Positions 43,806 through 54,496 of a DNA stretch of 64,000 nt are shown here, in pieces (position 1 is the stretch's first letter; each line of letters starts with the position of its first letter). The stretch is taken from contig CM034534.1 of the NCBI GenBank assembly GCA_020002185.1, forward strand, positions 62,862,771 to 62,926,770, written 5' to 3'. Source of the stretch: Paraescarpia echinospica (Eukaryota; Annelida; Polychaeta; Sabellida; Siboglinidae). The notes under the pieces are model-generated. The model saw nothing but the letters and a program-made list of their open reading frames with translations. It searched no databases and was not told the DNA's origin. The position numbers and the translations under genes are program-made.

Positions 43806-44468
43806 TTAATTTTGAAAAATGACGTAGGTAATATTATTGATAACCTACATGCAAAATTCAGTTATGGAATATATGGTATATCTACCAAATTATTTAAATT
43901 AATAAAAGAAGTTTTAACAGAGCAACTTACAATAATAATAAATAAAACTATTGAAACAGGAATATTTCCAGAAAACCTAACAGTAGCACAGATAATCCAA
44001 TTATTCAAAAAGAAAGTGATAGTGTATTTACAAATTATCGACCCATATCACTGTTGCCTGTTATATCAAAGGTAATCGAAAAAAATATGTTTGACCTGCT
44101 ATATACATACTTTATAAAAAAAATCTACTTTTCAACAGTGAGTACGGATTTAGTAAAAGGACACTCAACAGAACTAACTGCATTAGAACTAATATTATTG
44201 ATAAAATCACCCGTGAAATGGACAAAAGTGAAATTCCCATAGCCATATTCTTATATTTATATAAAAAAAAGCCTTTGATACACTAGACCATGACATTTTA
44301 ATAAACAAACTATCATAGTACGGAGTCAGAGGATGTGCAAATGGTCTCATAAAGAGCTATTTAACCAACAGGACACAGTATGTTGAAATGGAAGGCACAT
44401 CATTTGCCATGGCACTAATCTCTACATGAGTGCCTCAGGGCTCTATATTAGGTCCTCTTCTATGTTTG

Positions 44469-44499
<31 letters not shown>

Positions 44500-45276
44500 A
44501 TATTGTATATGCAACTAAACGTTTCAAATTATTTCTATAAGCTGACGATTCAACTTTATCAACCTCATTCAGTTCTTTCAATACACAAACTAATAATGTT
44601 GATGATATTAAGGCTGAATTGGATAAACTAAGCGTATGGTTAGAAGTAAAAAAAACTTTCACTAAATGTTAGTAAATCAAAATGCATGATGTTCTTTCAT
44701 CTTCAGAAACGAATTCCAAGATTGCAATTAAATATTGATGGCACACCACTAGAATGTGTAGATCATTTTAATTTTCTAAAAAATAGAATATAGATGGTAC
44801 ACCACTAGAATGTGTAGATCATTTTAATTTTCTAGGATTAATGTCAGATAAACACCTAAACTGGAATAGACACATTAATAAAATATGTAATAAATTGTCA
44901 AATACAATTGAATAATAAATAAACTGAAGCATGTTTTACCACAACATGTTTTATTAACACTTTATAGTGCACTTGTGCTTCCCCATATCTGTGTACTCGC
45001 ATGGGGTGAACAACAATTGCTAAACTACAAAACGAGCACAGCTCATACACGGCACACTCCGACCCGTTATTGAAAAGCCTTAATTTATTGAAAGTTGAAG
45101 ACTTATTGAAAATTCAACAACTACGGTTTGCTTTTAAACATCAAAATGAAAATTTATATACATATCTGCAGAACATACCAATTATTTTAAATACAGATGT
45201 ACACAGTCATAACACTCGAAGTAGAAAAGATGTTCACAGAAAACACAGAATTTGCAAAGAAAACGATAAAATATAG
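43806..45276 (+). pseudogene. Heavily decayed LINE reverse transcriptase
   Basis: The plus strand gives RT motifs across frames: YGISTKLFKLIKEVL, TIETGIFPENLTVAQIIQLF, 'LPVISKVIEKNMFDLL', then 'YYGVRGCANGLIKSYLTNRTQ', 'VPQGSILGPLL', 'LYADDSTLSTSF' and the end region LLKIQQLRFAFKHQNENLY ... HSHNTRSRKDVH. The order is that of a CR1/L2-like element. Many stops and shifts, an (AT)n tract (44,478-44,500) and an internal duplication (44,734-44,834) show it is old. Confidence 0.75.
44734..44834. repeat. Tandem duplication of about 52 bp within the dead LINE
   Basis: The sequence GATGGTACACCACTAGAATG ... TTTTAATTTTCTA is present twice in a row with a few differences. Confidence 0.85.
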
Positions 45277-45311
45277 TATTGCTCATGTTTTGAACAACAC
45301 TTCAAATTTAA

Positions 45312-45682
45312 TCACCGCCAGCAAATGTGCTGACATCTAGCGGCTTATATGTTTGTTATGTTACCCTAGTGCCCGCTAACAGGAGCGCCGTCACTTAGGT
45401 TTATTGTACTTATGTTTACTTAGGTTGTTTCTGACGGTAGGCCGTGGCCTCGGTGGTAAGATCTGCGCGTGTTTCTGTAAAAGCTCTACGGCTTCCTGGC
45501 AAGGCGGCAAATCACCTAGCGGTATTTATGAGTCTCGCTCTGGCAGGTCTCGACCTCGTGCGTGTTGTATGTTAATGTTCCAGACGAAGTTGGAGCAATA
45601 TAATCTTTCTATCCAACCGTTGTAGTTCGTTCTTTATCTAGGATACCTATGATATAATCTCGGCAGCCATATTCTCTCCACA
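45312..45682 (+). repeat. Left LTR of the decayed Ty3/gypsy-like element
   Basis: Shares TGTGCTGACAT, CGCCCGCTAAC-like, CCTAGCGGTATTTATGAG and CTCTGGCAG with the right LTR. The edges are uncertain by about 15 bases. Confidence 0.65.
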
Positions 45683-45958
45683 TTGGCGTGGTGGCAGTGT
45701 CGGGAAACGAACCATGCTTTCGATCGAAGATTAACAGCTCGAACATCACCGTTCACTATTCTAGGTAGACCGATATATGTGTTAGACAACGGGCGAGCAG
45801 TTGTTACATATCGGCAATTGGACAATCTACGGTTCAGACCATACTCGCGCGCCAGGGGTCGCTGCTGCTGATTACGTCAGTGCCAGCCAGCAGTACCCCT
45901 GGCTGATCGCTTTGCGAAACTCTGAATTCAGATAAGTGACATCATTAGCGCACACACC

Positions 45959-46862
45959 ATGGCTAGCACTTACAGAGCGCCCAAGCAAAATGGAACTGTC
46001 AATAGCTTGTACCCTTTGTCATTTGAGAATTGGAAGCAGAACATTCTGTATATTCTTTCCCTCGATCAGAATTTCTCCCCATTCCTCGTCGATGAAATGA
46101 GCTGGGGAAAAAGTCAAAAACTGCTCCTCTTCGTTGCTTCACAGATGATGCTGCACCCATCCCTTCAGAACGTCGGCGCACGGCTGCTAAAAAACTGACC
46201 ATTCTAGAGCTCATGTTGGCCCAGTTTGCGAACTATTATCCAGTGCTATCACGTAACGCAACTTCGATCAACATCATATGATAAAGCATACGGCTTCACT
46301 ATGGCTTCCAGTCGACGGGGGTTCATTTTCTCGAATTTGCTGCCATTCGACTGTAGGCGGAAAAGAAGCCGGAGGACTTGTACCAACGCATGGCGGCGTT
46401 CGTGGAAGACAACTTGTTAAAACGCGACGGCAGTATTACTCACCACGGCGAACCGACCACCGAGGATGAAGAAATGTCTCCAACAATGGAGAATTTCCTT
46501 GTACTGACATGGTTACAATTGATTGACCTCGAACTACCAAAACTTGTGAAACAGCGCTACGGCACTGAATTACGGCCACGGACGCTCGCGTCCATCAAAC
46601 CAGAGATATCACAAGCGTTGTCGTCCTGGCTTGACGAAGTGCATGCAGCTGGAGATGCCAGGGTATTGCAAGCAGCAGCGTCGCATTTTCGACGGTGTCC
46701 CAGACGGTCGGGGACTAGATTAATTCAGAGTCCGGGAAGTAAGCGATTAGACAGGTTGTGTCCCCTATGCAAAGAAGCAGGCAGAGCTGACCAGCACTGC
46801 ATGAGTGCTTGCAAATATTTACCATCAAGATCGCAGCATAGCTTCACATTTGAAAACAAAAC
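45959..46862 (+). pseudogene. Gag of the decayed Ty3/gypsy-like element
   Basis: The first frame starts MASTYRAPKQNGTVNSLYPL with SFENWKQNILYIL and stops at 46,198. A second frame (from 46,378) carries MAAFVEDNLLKRDGSITHHG, WLQLIDLELPKLVKQRYGTE and a cysteine cluster CPLCKEAGRADQHCMSACKYL. The sequence belongs to a gag type common in invertebrate gypsy elements. Frameshifts between the parts and the insertion at 46,863 leave it dead. Confidence 0.75.
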
Positions 46863-47430
46863 AGGTGAGCAATAAATCCCTCGCTAAATATGTCAAATAA
46901 TTTAGTGCGAGCGATTTATTAGTTTTATTTGTATCCGATGTGTGGCGTTCCTGTTTGTCATTCTGGTGACACCACTGTCCAGTCATGCCAAAACGCAATT
47001 GAGGCTAGCCATGCAATTATGCAAGATTAATTCGATCGGGTCAATTCGGGACATCAAACGTTGGCACAGATTGAAAAGTTGCATGCTAATAAAACATTTG
47101 AGACAGGAAGTACTAGCGATGATGTTACAGAAAATGACAGCAGTGTAACGACGCTGATGATTAAGTTGTTTTGTTTATGGGACGGACGCTAGCGGCCGAC
47201 AAGAATCCGGTTGAGCAATAAGCAAACTTCACGTCATGGCTCTGAAAACGTCGGCAACTGCGCGCCAATGCTAATTTATGTGACACGAACAGACTTTCTT
47301 TCAAACAAATGGGTGTATATTTTGCCGCTAGAGGGCACCATCTGCAGTAGGTCGGGTAACGCGAGCGATAAACCGCTCCCTAGATGAGCGATTAGCGTGA
47401 GCGGTAGGGGGCGAGAGCGATCGCTCGCCT
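46863..47430. mobile_element. Palindrome-rich insertion inside the gag-protease junction
   Basis: Retroelement protein homology stops at 46,862 and resumes at about 47,433. The insert starts AGGTGAGCAATAAATC and ends GATCGCTCGCC, which are imperfect inverted ends. A strong hairpin lies at 46,870-46,922 (AATAAATCCCTCGCTAAAT against its inverted copy), and the right end has several GCGAGCGAT motifs in both orientations. No ORF. A fold-back MITE is the likeliest reading. Confidence 0.5.
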
Positions 47431-47439
47431 AAAAAATAA

Positions 47440-48150
47440 TGCACCGTCGCAGGTATCTGACCAGGGCACGCCTCATCGAAAAATTACTGACGATTTAGAA
47501 GCTGAAGTGCAGGAGTCTGGTCCCACTACAGAAGAGGAGTTTAAGGAAGACCAAATTGACACCATTCCACCTCACACGTTACGCGTCCAGGTGCGTCAGT
47601 CTCCCTATGTTGATACATTCCACAACCACCATATACGGCCAGGATCACCATAGACAGTGACGTCAGAGGAAACATGGTTCGAGAATCAACAGCCGTCAAG
47701 TTGGGATACCAAGTCAAGAGCCTTCTCAATCTCCCCACCAAGATGACGGGTCGTCTCTTCTTAAGGTGGTTGGCGAGACGTATGTCGTGTTCACTCGTGA
47801 CGGGAGATAATTTGAGTTTGAAGGTTTGGACGTCGTGATATTGGGAGGCACACCTATCATGGAGAAGAATGACTTGACCATCCGGTCGCCCTGCCAAACG
47901 CCAGGTCATCCTTGGTGATGGCACCGTGTACCTGTACGGCTCGAATGGTAATGTGCCGAATCATTCCACCGTCCGACGTGCGTGTTCACTGAGGGCTCCT
48001 GCAGAGAGAACGACGATCTGGCAGGGCGAATATGTCGAAGTGTCTGTGCCGAATGATTTGCCATCACTCGATGAGTCATTTGCGCTAGAACCTCGTGTCG
48101 ATTCAACTAGTTTGAAACATGAGAACCCATGACAACTATGGCCACCTCCT
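47440..48150 (+). pseudogene. Retropepsin region of the decayed Ty3/gypsy-like element
   Basis: After an acidic stretch (KITDDLEAEVQESGPTTEEE), shifted frames read 'TITIDSDVRGNMVRESTAVK', KVVGETYVVFTRDGR and LDVVILGGTPIMEKNDLTIR: the active-site region (DS in place of the usual D-S/T-G), flap and C-terminal 'LGGTP' of a retropepsin. It continues as LGDGTVYLYGSNGNVPNHST and VDSTSLKHENP to the insertion point. Confidence 0.65.
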
Positions 48151-48155
48151 AGTAT

Positions 48156-48594
48156 GTCAACAGAACCATTAAATACAATACATTTGATGCTAGTTTCAGG
48201 CAACCAGCACACATACAAACTTACATTCTCACATAAAACAAGCACTCCCAAAATACATACATGAGATAGACACCTTGTAAAAGGACCACATAAATTATCA
48301 CGTAAATAGGGTGGCTCCTATGATAGCGACAATTGTGTCTTAATAGGAGTCACCGACCCCGATTGAATAAGCTATATGACTAATATCTATGGTACATCAA
48401 TACCATAATTGCTGTACATGCGTTTGTATGTATTTTCCGATGTTGAACATATAATGATATACGTTTATGTATGTCTGCATAATGTTTATATTTGTTGTTT
48501 ATTACAGCATAAGTGATGTTCAAAAACCAATAAATTGTGTACCTACATGGGGTCAAATAAACGTTATGTTATGTTATGTTATGTTATGTTATGT
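48156..48594 (+). mobile_element. Nested retroposon fragment with (GTTAT)n tail and TAGTAT duplication
   Basis: TAGTAT is present at 48,150-48,155 and again at 48,595-48,600. Between them are about 440 bases ending in a perfect pentanucleotide tail (TTATG units, 48,563-48,594). The tail and the target duplication are the marks of a LINE-type insertion, here a 5'-truncated 3' end or SINE. The surrounding retroelement reading resumes shortly after (IRIPNLTNEPRVLNKN). Confidence 0.7.
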
Positions 48595-48599
48595 TAGTA

Positions 48600-50510
48600 T
48601 CATATCGTGTGTAGCTGGGACGATCCGCATCCCAAACCTGACCAATGAGCCAAGAGTCTTGAACAAGAATTAACAGTTCTGTCAGATACGTCCGGTTACC
48701 GTAGCTACCATCACGGGAAACGAACCAGAGAGCGTCAGTGTCAACGTTGCTTCCCAGAATGAACCATCAACTACTTCATCTCACTCTGCGACCGTTCGCG
48801 TTGATCCTGGTAGTATTTTGGATGACACCTTAAGGGAAAGTTCCGGTCCCTGCTGGAGGAATATGACAACGTCTTCAACCCAGCATTCAAATGCTACAAT
48901 GGTGCGGCAGGCCCCCACAAAGCAAGGGTCATGTTCCACAATACTCACGAGACAAACTAGACGATCTACAACAGAAATTCAATGACTTCGAAAGAAAAGG
49001 AGTATTCGTCAAACCAGAAGATGTTAGCATCACTGTTGAGTACCTGAATCCGTCATTCCTGATCAAGAAAAGCGCTGGAGGTTTCAGACTAGTCATGCAC
49101 TGCATTGGCTGATGTGGGAAGATACAATAAACCACAACCTTCCCTTCTTCCGGACGTAGATTCTACACTTCGCAACATTGCCAAATGGAATACATTGTTG
49201 TCACGGATCTTACACATGCCTTTTACCAGATCCCGTTGTCTCGTCAATCCATGAAATACTGTGGTGTTGCGACACCATTTCGTGGAGTCCGTGTGTATGC
49301 AAGATCTGCCATGGGCATGCCAGGATAAACAAAACTGCCCTTGAAGAACTCATGCGTGTCGCATGTTAGGTGACCTACTCGAAGGAGTTGTTGCGAAGAT
49401 TACTGATGATTTATACTGCGGAGTAGACACGCCGTCTGAGCTTCTTCACAACTGGAGAAGGGTCATTCAAGCCCTAGATAAGTGTGACATGTACTTATCA
49501 GTATCGACAACGGTCATCTATCCAAGAACCGCCACGATACTGGGATGGACCTGGTGCCTCGGCACGATTACGGCTAGCCCTCACCGCATCGCAACATTCT
49601 CATCATGATCCCCTTCCGGACAAGGTAGAGGGCATGATGTCCTTTCTTGGCACATACAAGGTGTTGTCAAGAGTAGTACCAGAACGCGCCCGTATCCTGT
49701 CACGTCTCGAAGATGCCATAGCTGGACGCGAATCCCAAGATCGTATTGAGTGGTCAGACGAACTATACTAAGCTTTCAGTCAAGCCCAGAACAAACTGTC
49801 GTCTAATCGCACAGTGGTCCTACCACGACGTGATGACCAACTGTGGATTGTCACCGATGGCGAGGTAAAGTCACATGGCATTGGGGCTACCCTATACGTG
49901 ACACTTGGAGGCAAACCATAGCTTGCAGGGTTTTTCAGCGCGATACTCCGTGGGCAATACGTTATATGGCATTAATGATAGGTAGAGACCCTTTCCATCA
50001 CCATTGCAACGAAACATTTCAGTCCTTACATCATTCAGTAAAAAAGGTGTGCAGACAGTAAACCTGGCTGACAAGCCTTTGAGAAACTGTGTCGCGGAGC
50101 ATCTTGCAGCGTCGGCCAATGTCCCATCATATTTCGCAAGCCGTAATGCAGCTACTTGTGAAGACTCGGTATGCCAGATATGTTCATTTACAAGACAAAT
50201 GGAAGACTGTGTAGTTCAGAGAGTGTATACACAAGAGATCATCAATGGCTGTGAGAAACTCCCCTTCACCAGCAGGACATCATGGACATGTCAGGGACGT
50301 AAAGCGTTACCTCAATGTCGCGACTGTTTCCAAAGATGGTTTGCTGGTACCAAAGGGAGACAACCCACTTTCCACTACTCGTGAATGCATTATCGTACCC
50401 CGCCAAGTCCTGTGCGGTTTGTTGACTGCCCAGAACCACCTCATGTGCCAGTTGAGCTGTCTACTCCTGCTCAACAACTCGACGAGTCTCCCTATGCGTC
50501 AGTAATTTTT
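48600..50510 (+). pseudogene. RT/RNase H region of the decayed Ty3/gypsy-like element
   Basis: Reading across frames gives the RT: 'LQQKFNDFERKGVFVKPEDV', [36 protein letters not shown], then GVVAKITDDLYCGVDTPSEL (catalytic region with DD), TATILGWTW and VLSRVVPERARILSRLEDAI. RNase H-like remains ('LWIVTDGE') follow at about 49,845, and PSYFASRNAATCEDSVCQIC at about 50,130-50,190. The integrase catalytic core is absent. Several stops show it is inactive. Confidence 0.75.
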
Positions 50511-51022
50511 AAAAGATATCCGCCCAATCCAAGGCGCATATAGATGTATTCACAAAGACGCAGAAGATATTGACGATATGTGCCGGAGTGACCGCGTCGA
50601 TCTCAACGTCAGCTGCATCCAAGTGGTTTGCTGATTACGAGACCAACTAGTGACCTGAACATTCGTGTTAGTTCTAACATGATTTGTGTGACAGAATAAT
50701 CCACTTTGCTGGAGAACAGTGTACACGTGATTAAAGACAATAAGACTAATAGTTAAGCATGATTTGTTGTATGTGCATGTTTAGTTCTGGGGCAGAATAA
50801 TCCTCAGTTTAATTGCTTGAGAGCAGTCTACCCGATGACGGCTATATACTTTATAATATCGAACCGTTTAGTCGTGATCGTTATGTTTCGTAGATATACG
50901 TTTAGCCATGGCGGTCAGTGTACTCTATAGTGGTTAATTTCCGTACAGTCGTTTACCGTAGTTAGTAGCATATATAGAACGTTGGCATTTACTAGTTAAA
51001 CACACTGAAGAAGAAAAAGAAG

Positions 51023-51210
51023 TCACGCCAACAAGTGTGCTGACATTTATAGCGGCTTACATGTTATAGTTATGTTACCCTAGCGCCCGCTAACTGTAGC
51101 GCTGTCACCTAGCGCGCGGCCGCGGTATTTATGAGCCTCACTCTGGCAGATCTCTGTCATCGCTCGACCTCATTTAATTATCATTATGTTTTTCATGTTT
51201 TGAAATGAAT
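51023..51210 (+). repeat. Right LTR of the decayed element, shortened
   Basis: Begins directly after the purine tract; matches the left LTR up to CTCGACCTC (about 51,170). It lacks about 110 bases present in the left LTR and has no clear right end. Confidence 0.55.
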
Positions 51211-51339
51211 ACTGAGCACATGATGTGATGCTATGATATATTTTTTTACGTAAAGCTGGCGCTCATGTTAGTGACATTTCATGTCATAATGAGAGTCTCC
51301 TTGACATGTCTATTTATATTATATATATATATATTTATG

Positions 51340-51432
<93 letters not shown>
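51340..51432. repeat. (TG)n microsatellite
   Basis: About 46 uninterrupted TG units, preceded by (AT)n at 51,316-51,332. Confidence 0.97.
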
Positions 51433-51437
<5 letters not shown>

Positions 51438-51499
51438 GTATTATGTATATTTATGTTATATTTTCAATTTGAGAACCTTCTTCGCATACAATGTTTGTA

Positions 51500-53780
51500 T
51501 GGTCAAAGTTAAATACGTACGTCTGTCTGTCTGTCTGTCTCGATCCAACCCCCCACCTAAAATATTAATTGGGGGGCTTATATCCTATATACAGCCCCCA
51601 CCTAAAATATTGGGGTGTTCAGTCCCCAATACCCCGGTTCCGATGCAGATATATCGTGAATTATATTGTAACTACCTATAATTATAGGCAACAGCTAGGC
51701 GTCAGAACGTGGGATACATTATAGCTATATATATATATGGGATCCCTGCTGGAATAAAGGCGGTTCTGAATAATTATGAACGTTCCACTGCAGATGTTGT
51801 CTGTACGCGGTGGATGCATCACAGGAGCCGATTGCGGCTAGTAATTGTATAACTTACATTTTTAAATGGTGTGCAAAACGGCTAAAACTACTTTAACATT
51901 TTTACATACTCCCTGGGAACATATATATACCTCCAAGACCCCACCCAAAATACTGGGTGCTCTATCCATCCAACTGGTTCCGTTCCCGGATCCGAAGACT
52001 TTAGCCAATATATATGAGAGCAAGGATAATCTTAACATTATTTACAAATCATAAAATTATAGATCGATCTTGCCATGCATTTGGGGCCGGGCGCCCCATT
52101 TTGGGAGTATAAAATTCATGCTATCAAAACTACTTGTTCATGCCAATAGTTACCAATGACATCAATACAGGCAGACCCTCGTGTTTTGATCCTATTAATC
52201 GCTTTGCAGTGTTTTTTGTTTTTAAATTGACATATTGTTTTGAGTTGACCCCCTAAGTAGCTTTTGCATTATAGTTCCAATGACAGGATTTATATTTACT
52301 ACTGGTAGACGTAGTAGCTATCGGCTTTATGCCAACGTCATCCTTCGCTTTACATGCCATTTACCTATGTATTATCACGCGATGCTATAGTTTATTTTAT
52401 GCAAGAAATACGACATATCCAAAACATATATATGTTGACATCATTGAGCCAGATGACATAAGTATGCAGCATTTTAAATATACGCATTGATGTTGGAAAT
52501 ACAAAGCTGAAGATTATATTTTGTGTGCGCGTATGAATATCTACATTTGGTTCGTGATAAGTCCACCTGCGAGCTGGAAGCAAATTTATTGGAGCGTATG
52601 CACTGAAATACAGGTAAACATCTTGTTTTAGAGGTTGTATACATATTCTTTTAACATATACTTTACATTTGTTTGAAATATCAACCATATAGGTTATCTT
52701 AGATTTGGTATTATAGGTAGTGGTGCTCTTTATATCTACAAAAAAATGAATTTTGCTCGGCTGTTTATTGGGCCTTCACATTCACAGCTGTATTTGACGG
52801 GTGAACTAATTTTAAGCCTAGTAGTAGTACTGTATAGCAAGTTACGTTCGCATAACTTTATTTTCAGCCTGCTTGGAGTGCATAAACACCCAGTCGCTAC
52901 CCTGTAACTACATTACTATTATGGCATGTTTTAGAATAAGAGTTGCGACGAAAGGAGTTGTTAAATCATGTCACATATGTAATGTTATTTTTTTGGACTA
53001 GACTAGACTAGTTTCTTGCAAGAATTACTCAATTAGGCTGTCTTAGACTTAGCCTTACTTAGCGTTGCCTTGGGCCTTCAAGCCCTCAATTTTTTTTTTT
53101 ATTAACCCTTACCCGTCGAATAAGAGAGATCATACTTAGATATTTACCCCTCCAAAAAGTAGGCATTTCAAACAAAGAAAGTTTGACGTCCTGTTACACT
53201 TGTTTATTTTTTGTTAGAAATCTAATACTATGCCTATGGCACGTTAGTTATGAGTCATGATAGTTGTTGGGTGTCTCTTAAATTTGACTTAATAAACTTA
53301 AGCCTAAGTTCGGTTAATCATTTCTAAGTTAATCTAAATACATAAACTTATTAACAGGCCTCGACATTAACACTGGCCCGATGGCCCGGCGCCTTTTTTG
53401 AAGCTGTCAGGCCACCAGTTCTTGTATATTTTATTGGCACGACGGGCCACTGGTTTCCGGTTCTCAAACGCCGCCGAGACGAAGCGGCGGTCACGGCACA
53501 ACCGCATCAGTTACCAGATGCAGTTCACCAGAATTCTTAGACCCGACTCAGTTATAGGACATTGTAAACATAACATAGATACTAATTCTGATCAATAATT
53601 AGTCCAAACTCTAACACTTATCATGCGGACGACGGCGTGCAAAGCCATGAAATAAATTTTCTAACCACCGGCAGCGCAGATTTTTATAACAAGAGACGCC
53701 ATTTTTAAGTCCCGTCGCGTCCCTTGGACACATTTTGTACGATGGTTGGAAGCTGCCTCGACTTTAGTTAGATTACATGA
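51500..53780. other. Non-coding DNA, low-level repeats
   Basis: A phrase CCCACCTAAAATATTGGGG / CCCACCCAAAATACTGGGTG, each followed by GGTTCCG, occurs around 51,550-51,640 and 51,935-51,995, suggesting an old duplication. 53,360-53,490 is GC-rich with GGCCCG motifs and might overlap the PAIP2 promoter region. No gene is supported. Confidence 0.4.
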
Positions 53781-53781
53781 C

Positions 53782-54061
53782 TTGTCACTGTTTTGGTTGT
53801 CACGGCAGCGTTGCATTTTTGTAAACATTGAATTCTAAAATTGTTTCTGCTTTGTTAAAACATTTGTGTGGTCAACTGTATTAATGTATAATAACTATTA
53901 TAGTCATTACTATAGTGTATATTGTCACTGTTTTGGTTGTCACGGCAGCGTTGCATTTTTGTAAACATTGAATTCTAAAATTGTTTCTGCTTTGTTAAAA
54001 CATTTGTGTGGTCAACTGTATTAATGTATAATAACTATTATAGTCATTACTATAGTGTATA
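53782..54061. repeat. Perfect 140-bp tandem duplication
   Basis: 53,782-53,921 is repeated exactly at 53,922-54,061, about 280 bases upstream of the first PAIP2 coding exon. No mismatch was seen, so it is recent or an assembly artefact. Confidence 0.95.
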
Positions 54062-54343
54062 TTGTTCTACTGTAGAACATGATTGCACAATAAAAATTAT
54101 CAGATTGCCTCCCTGTAAGACCAATATTATCCCAGTTGCTCACTACACTGGCAGCTATGCTCTTTATTTGAATCTTCTGAGGAACTTTGTGTACATTTAA
54201 AAAATATTGTTTCTTAACATTTACACAATTTGGTTTGTATAAAATATGTAGATAATTTTATGACGTTTACAATTTTACATTTATGTTATTAAATTGTAGT
54301 GAGAAACTCACTAGCAAATTGTGTTGCAGGGAGAATAGCATAT

Positions 54344-54496
54344 ATGATGAAAGGTCCAGTAGAAACAATAGAGTCAAATGAGTATGTGAGGACGCCCAGT
54401 TCTGGAGGGGGTGGTGAAGGGGGAAACCGACGCAATGTCGACTTCTCCGAATTCATGTGGATGGCAGATGAGGAGCTGGAAGACTTCGACAGGCGG
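54344..54496 (+). CDS. PAIP2: PAIP2 coding exon 1 (residues 1-51)
   Basis: The likely acceptor is ttgcag at 54,329 (15 bases before the ATG) or ttgtag at 54,298; donor GTGAGG. Encodes MMKGPVETIESNEYVRTPSS, a Gly-rich spacer and the start of PAM1. Confidence 0.85.

Larger units (their letters stand above)
45312..51210 (+). mobile_element. Second Ty3/gypsy-like LTR element, decayed
   Basis: Left LTR about 45,312-45,682; right LTR from about 51,023, shortened and with an internal deletion. A purine tract (GAAGAAGAAAAAGAAG) lies directly before the right LTR, and a primer-site-like TGGTGGCAGTGTCGGG follows the left LTR. Gag, retropepsin, RT and part of RNase H remain, with stops and shifts throughout; most of the integrase is missing. 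It differs from the 38-43 kb element in sequence and orientation. Two later insertions (46,863-47,430 and 48,156-48,594) interrupt it. Confidence 0.8.
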
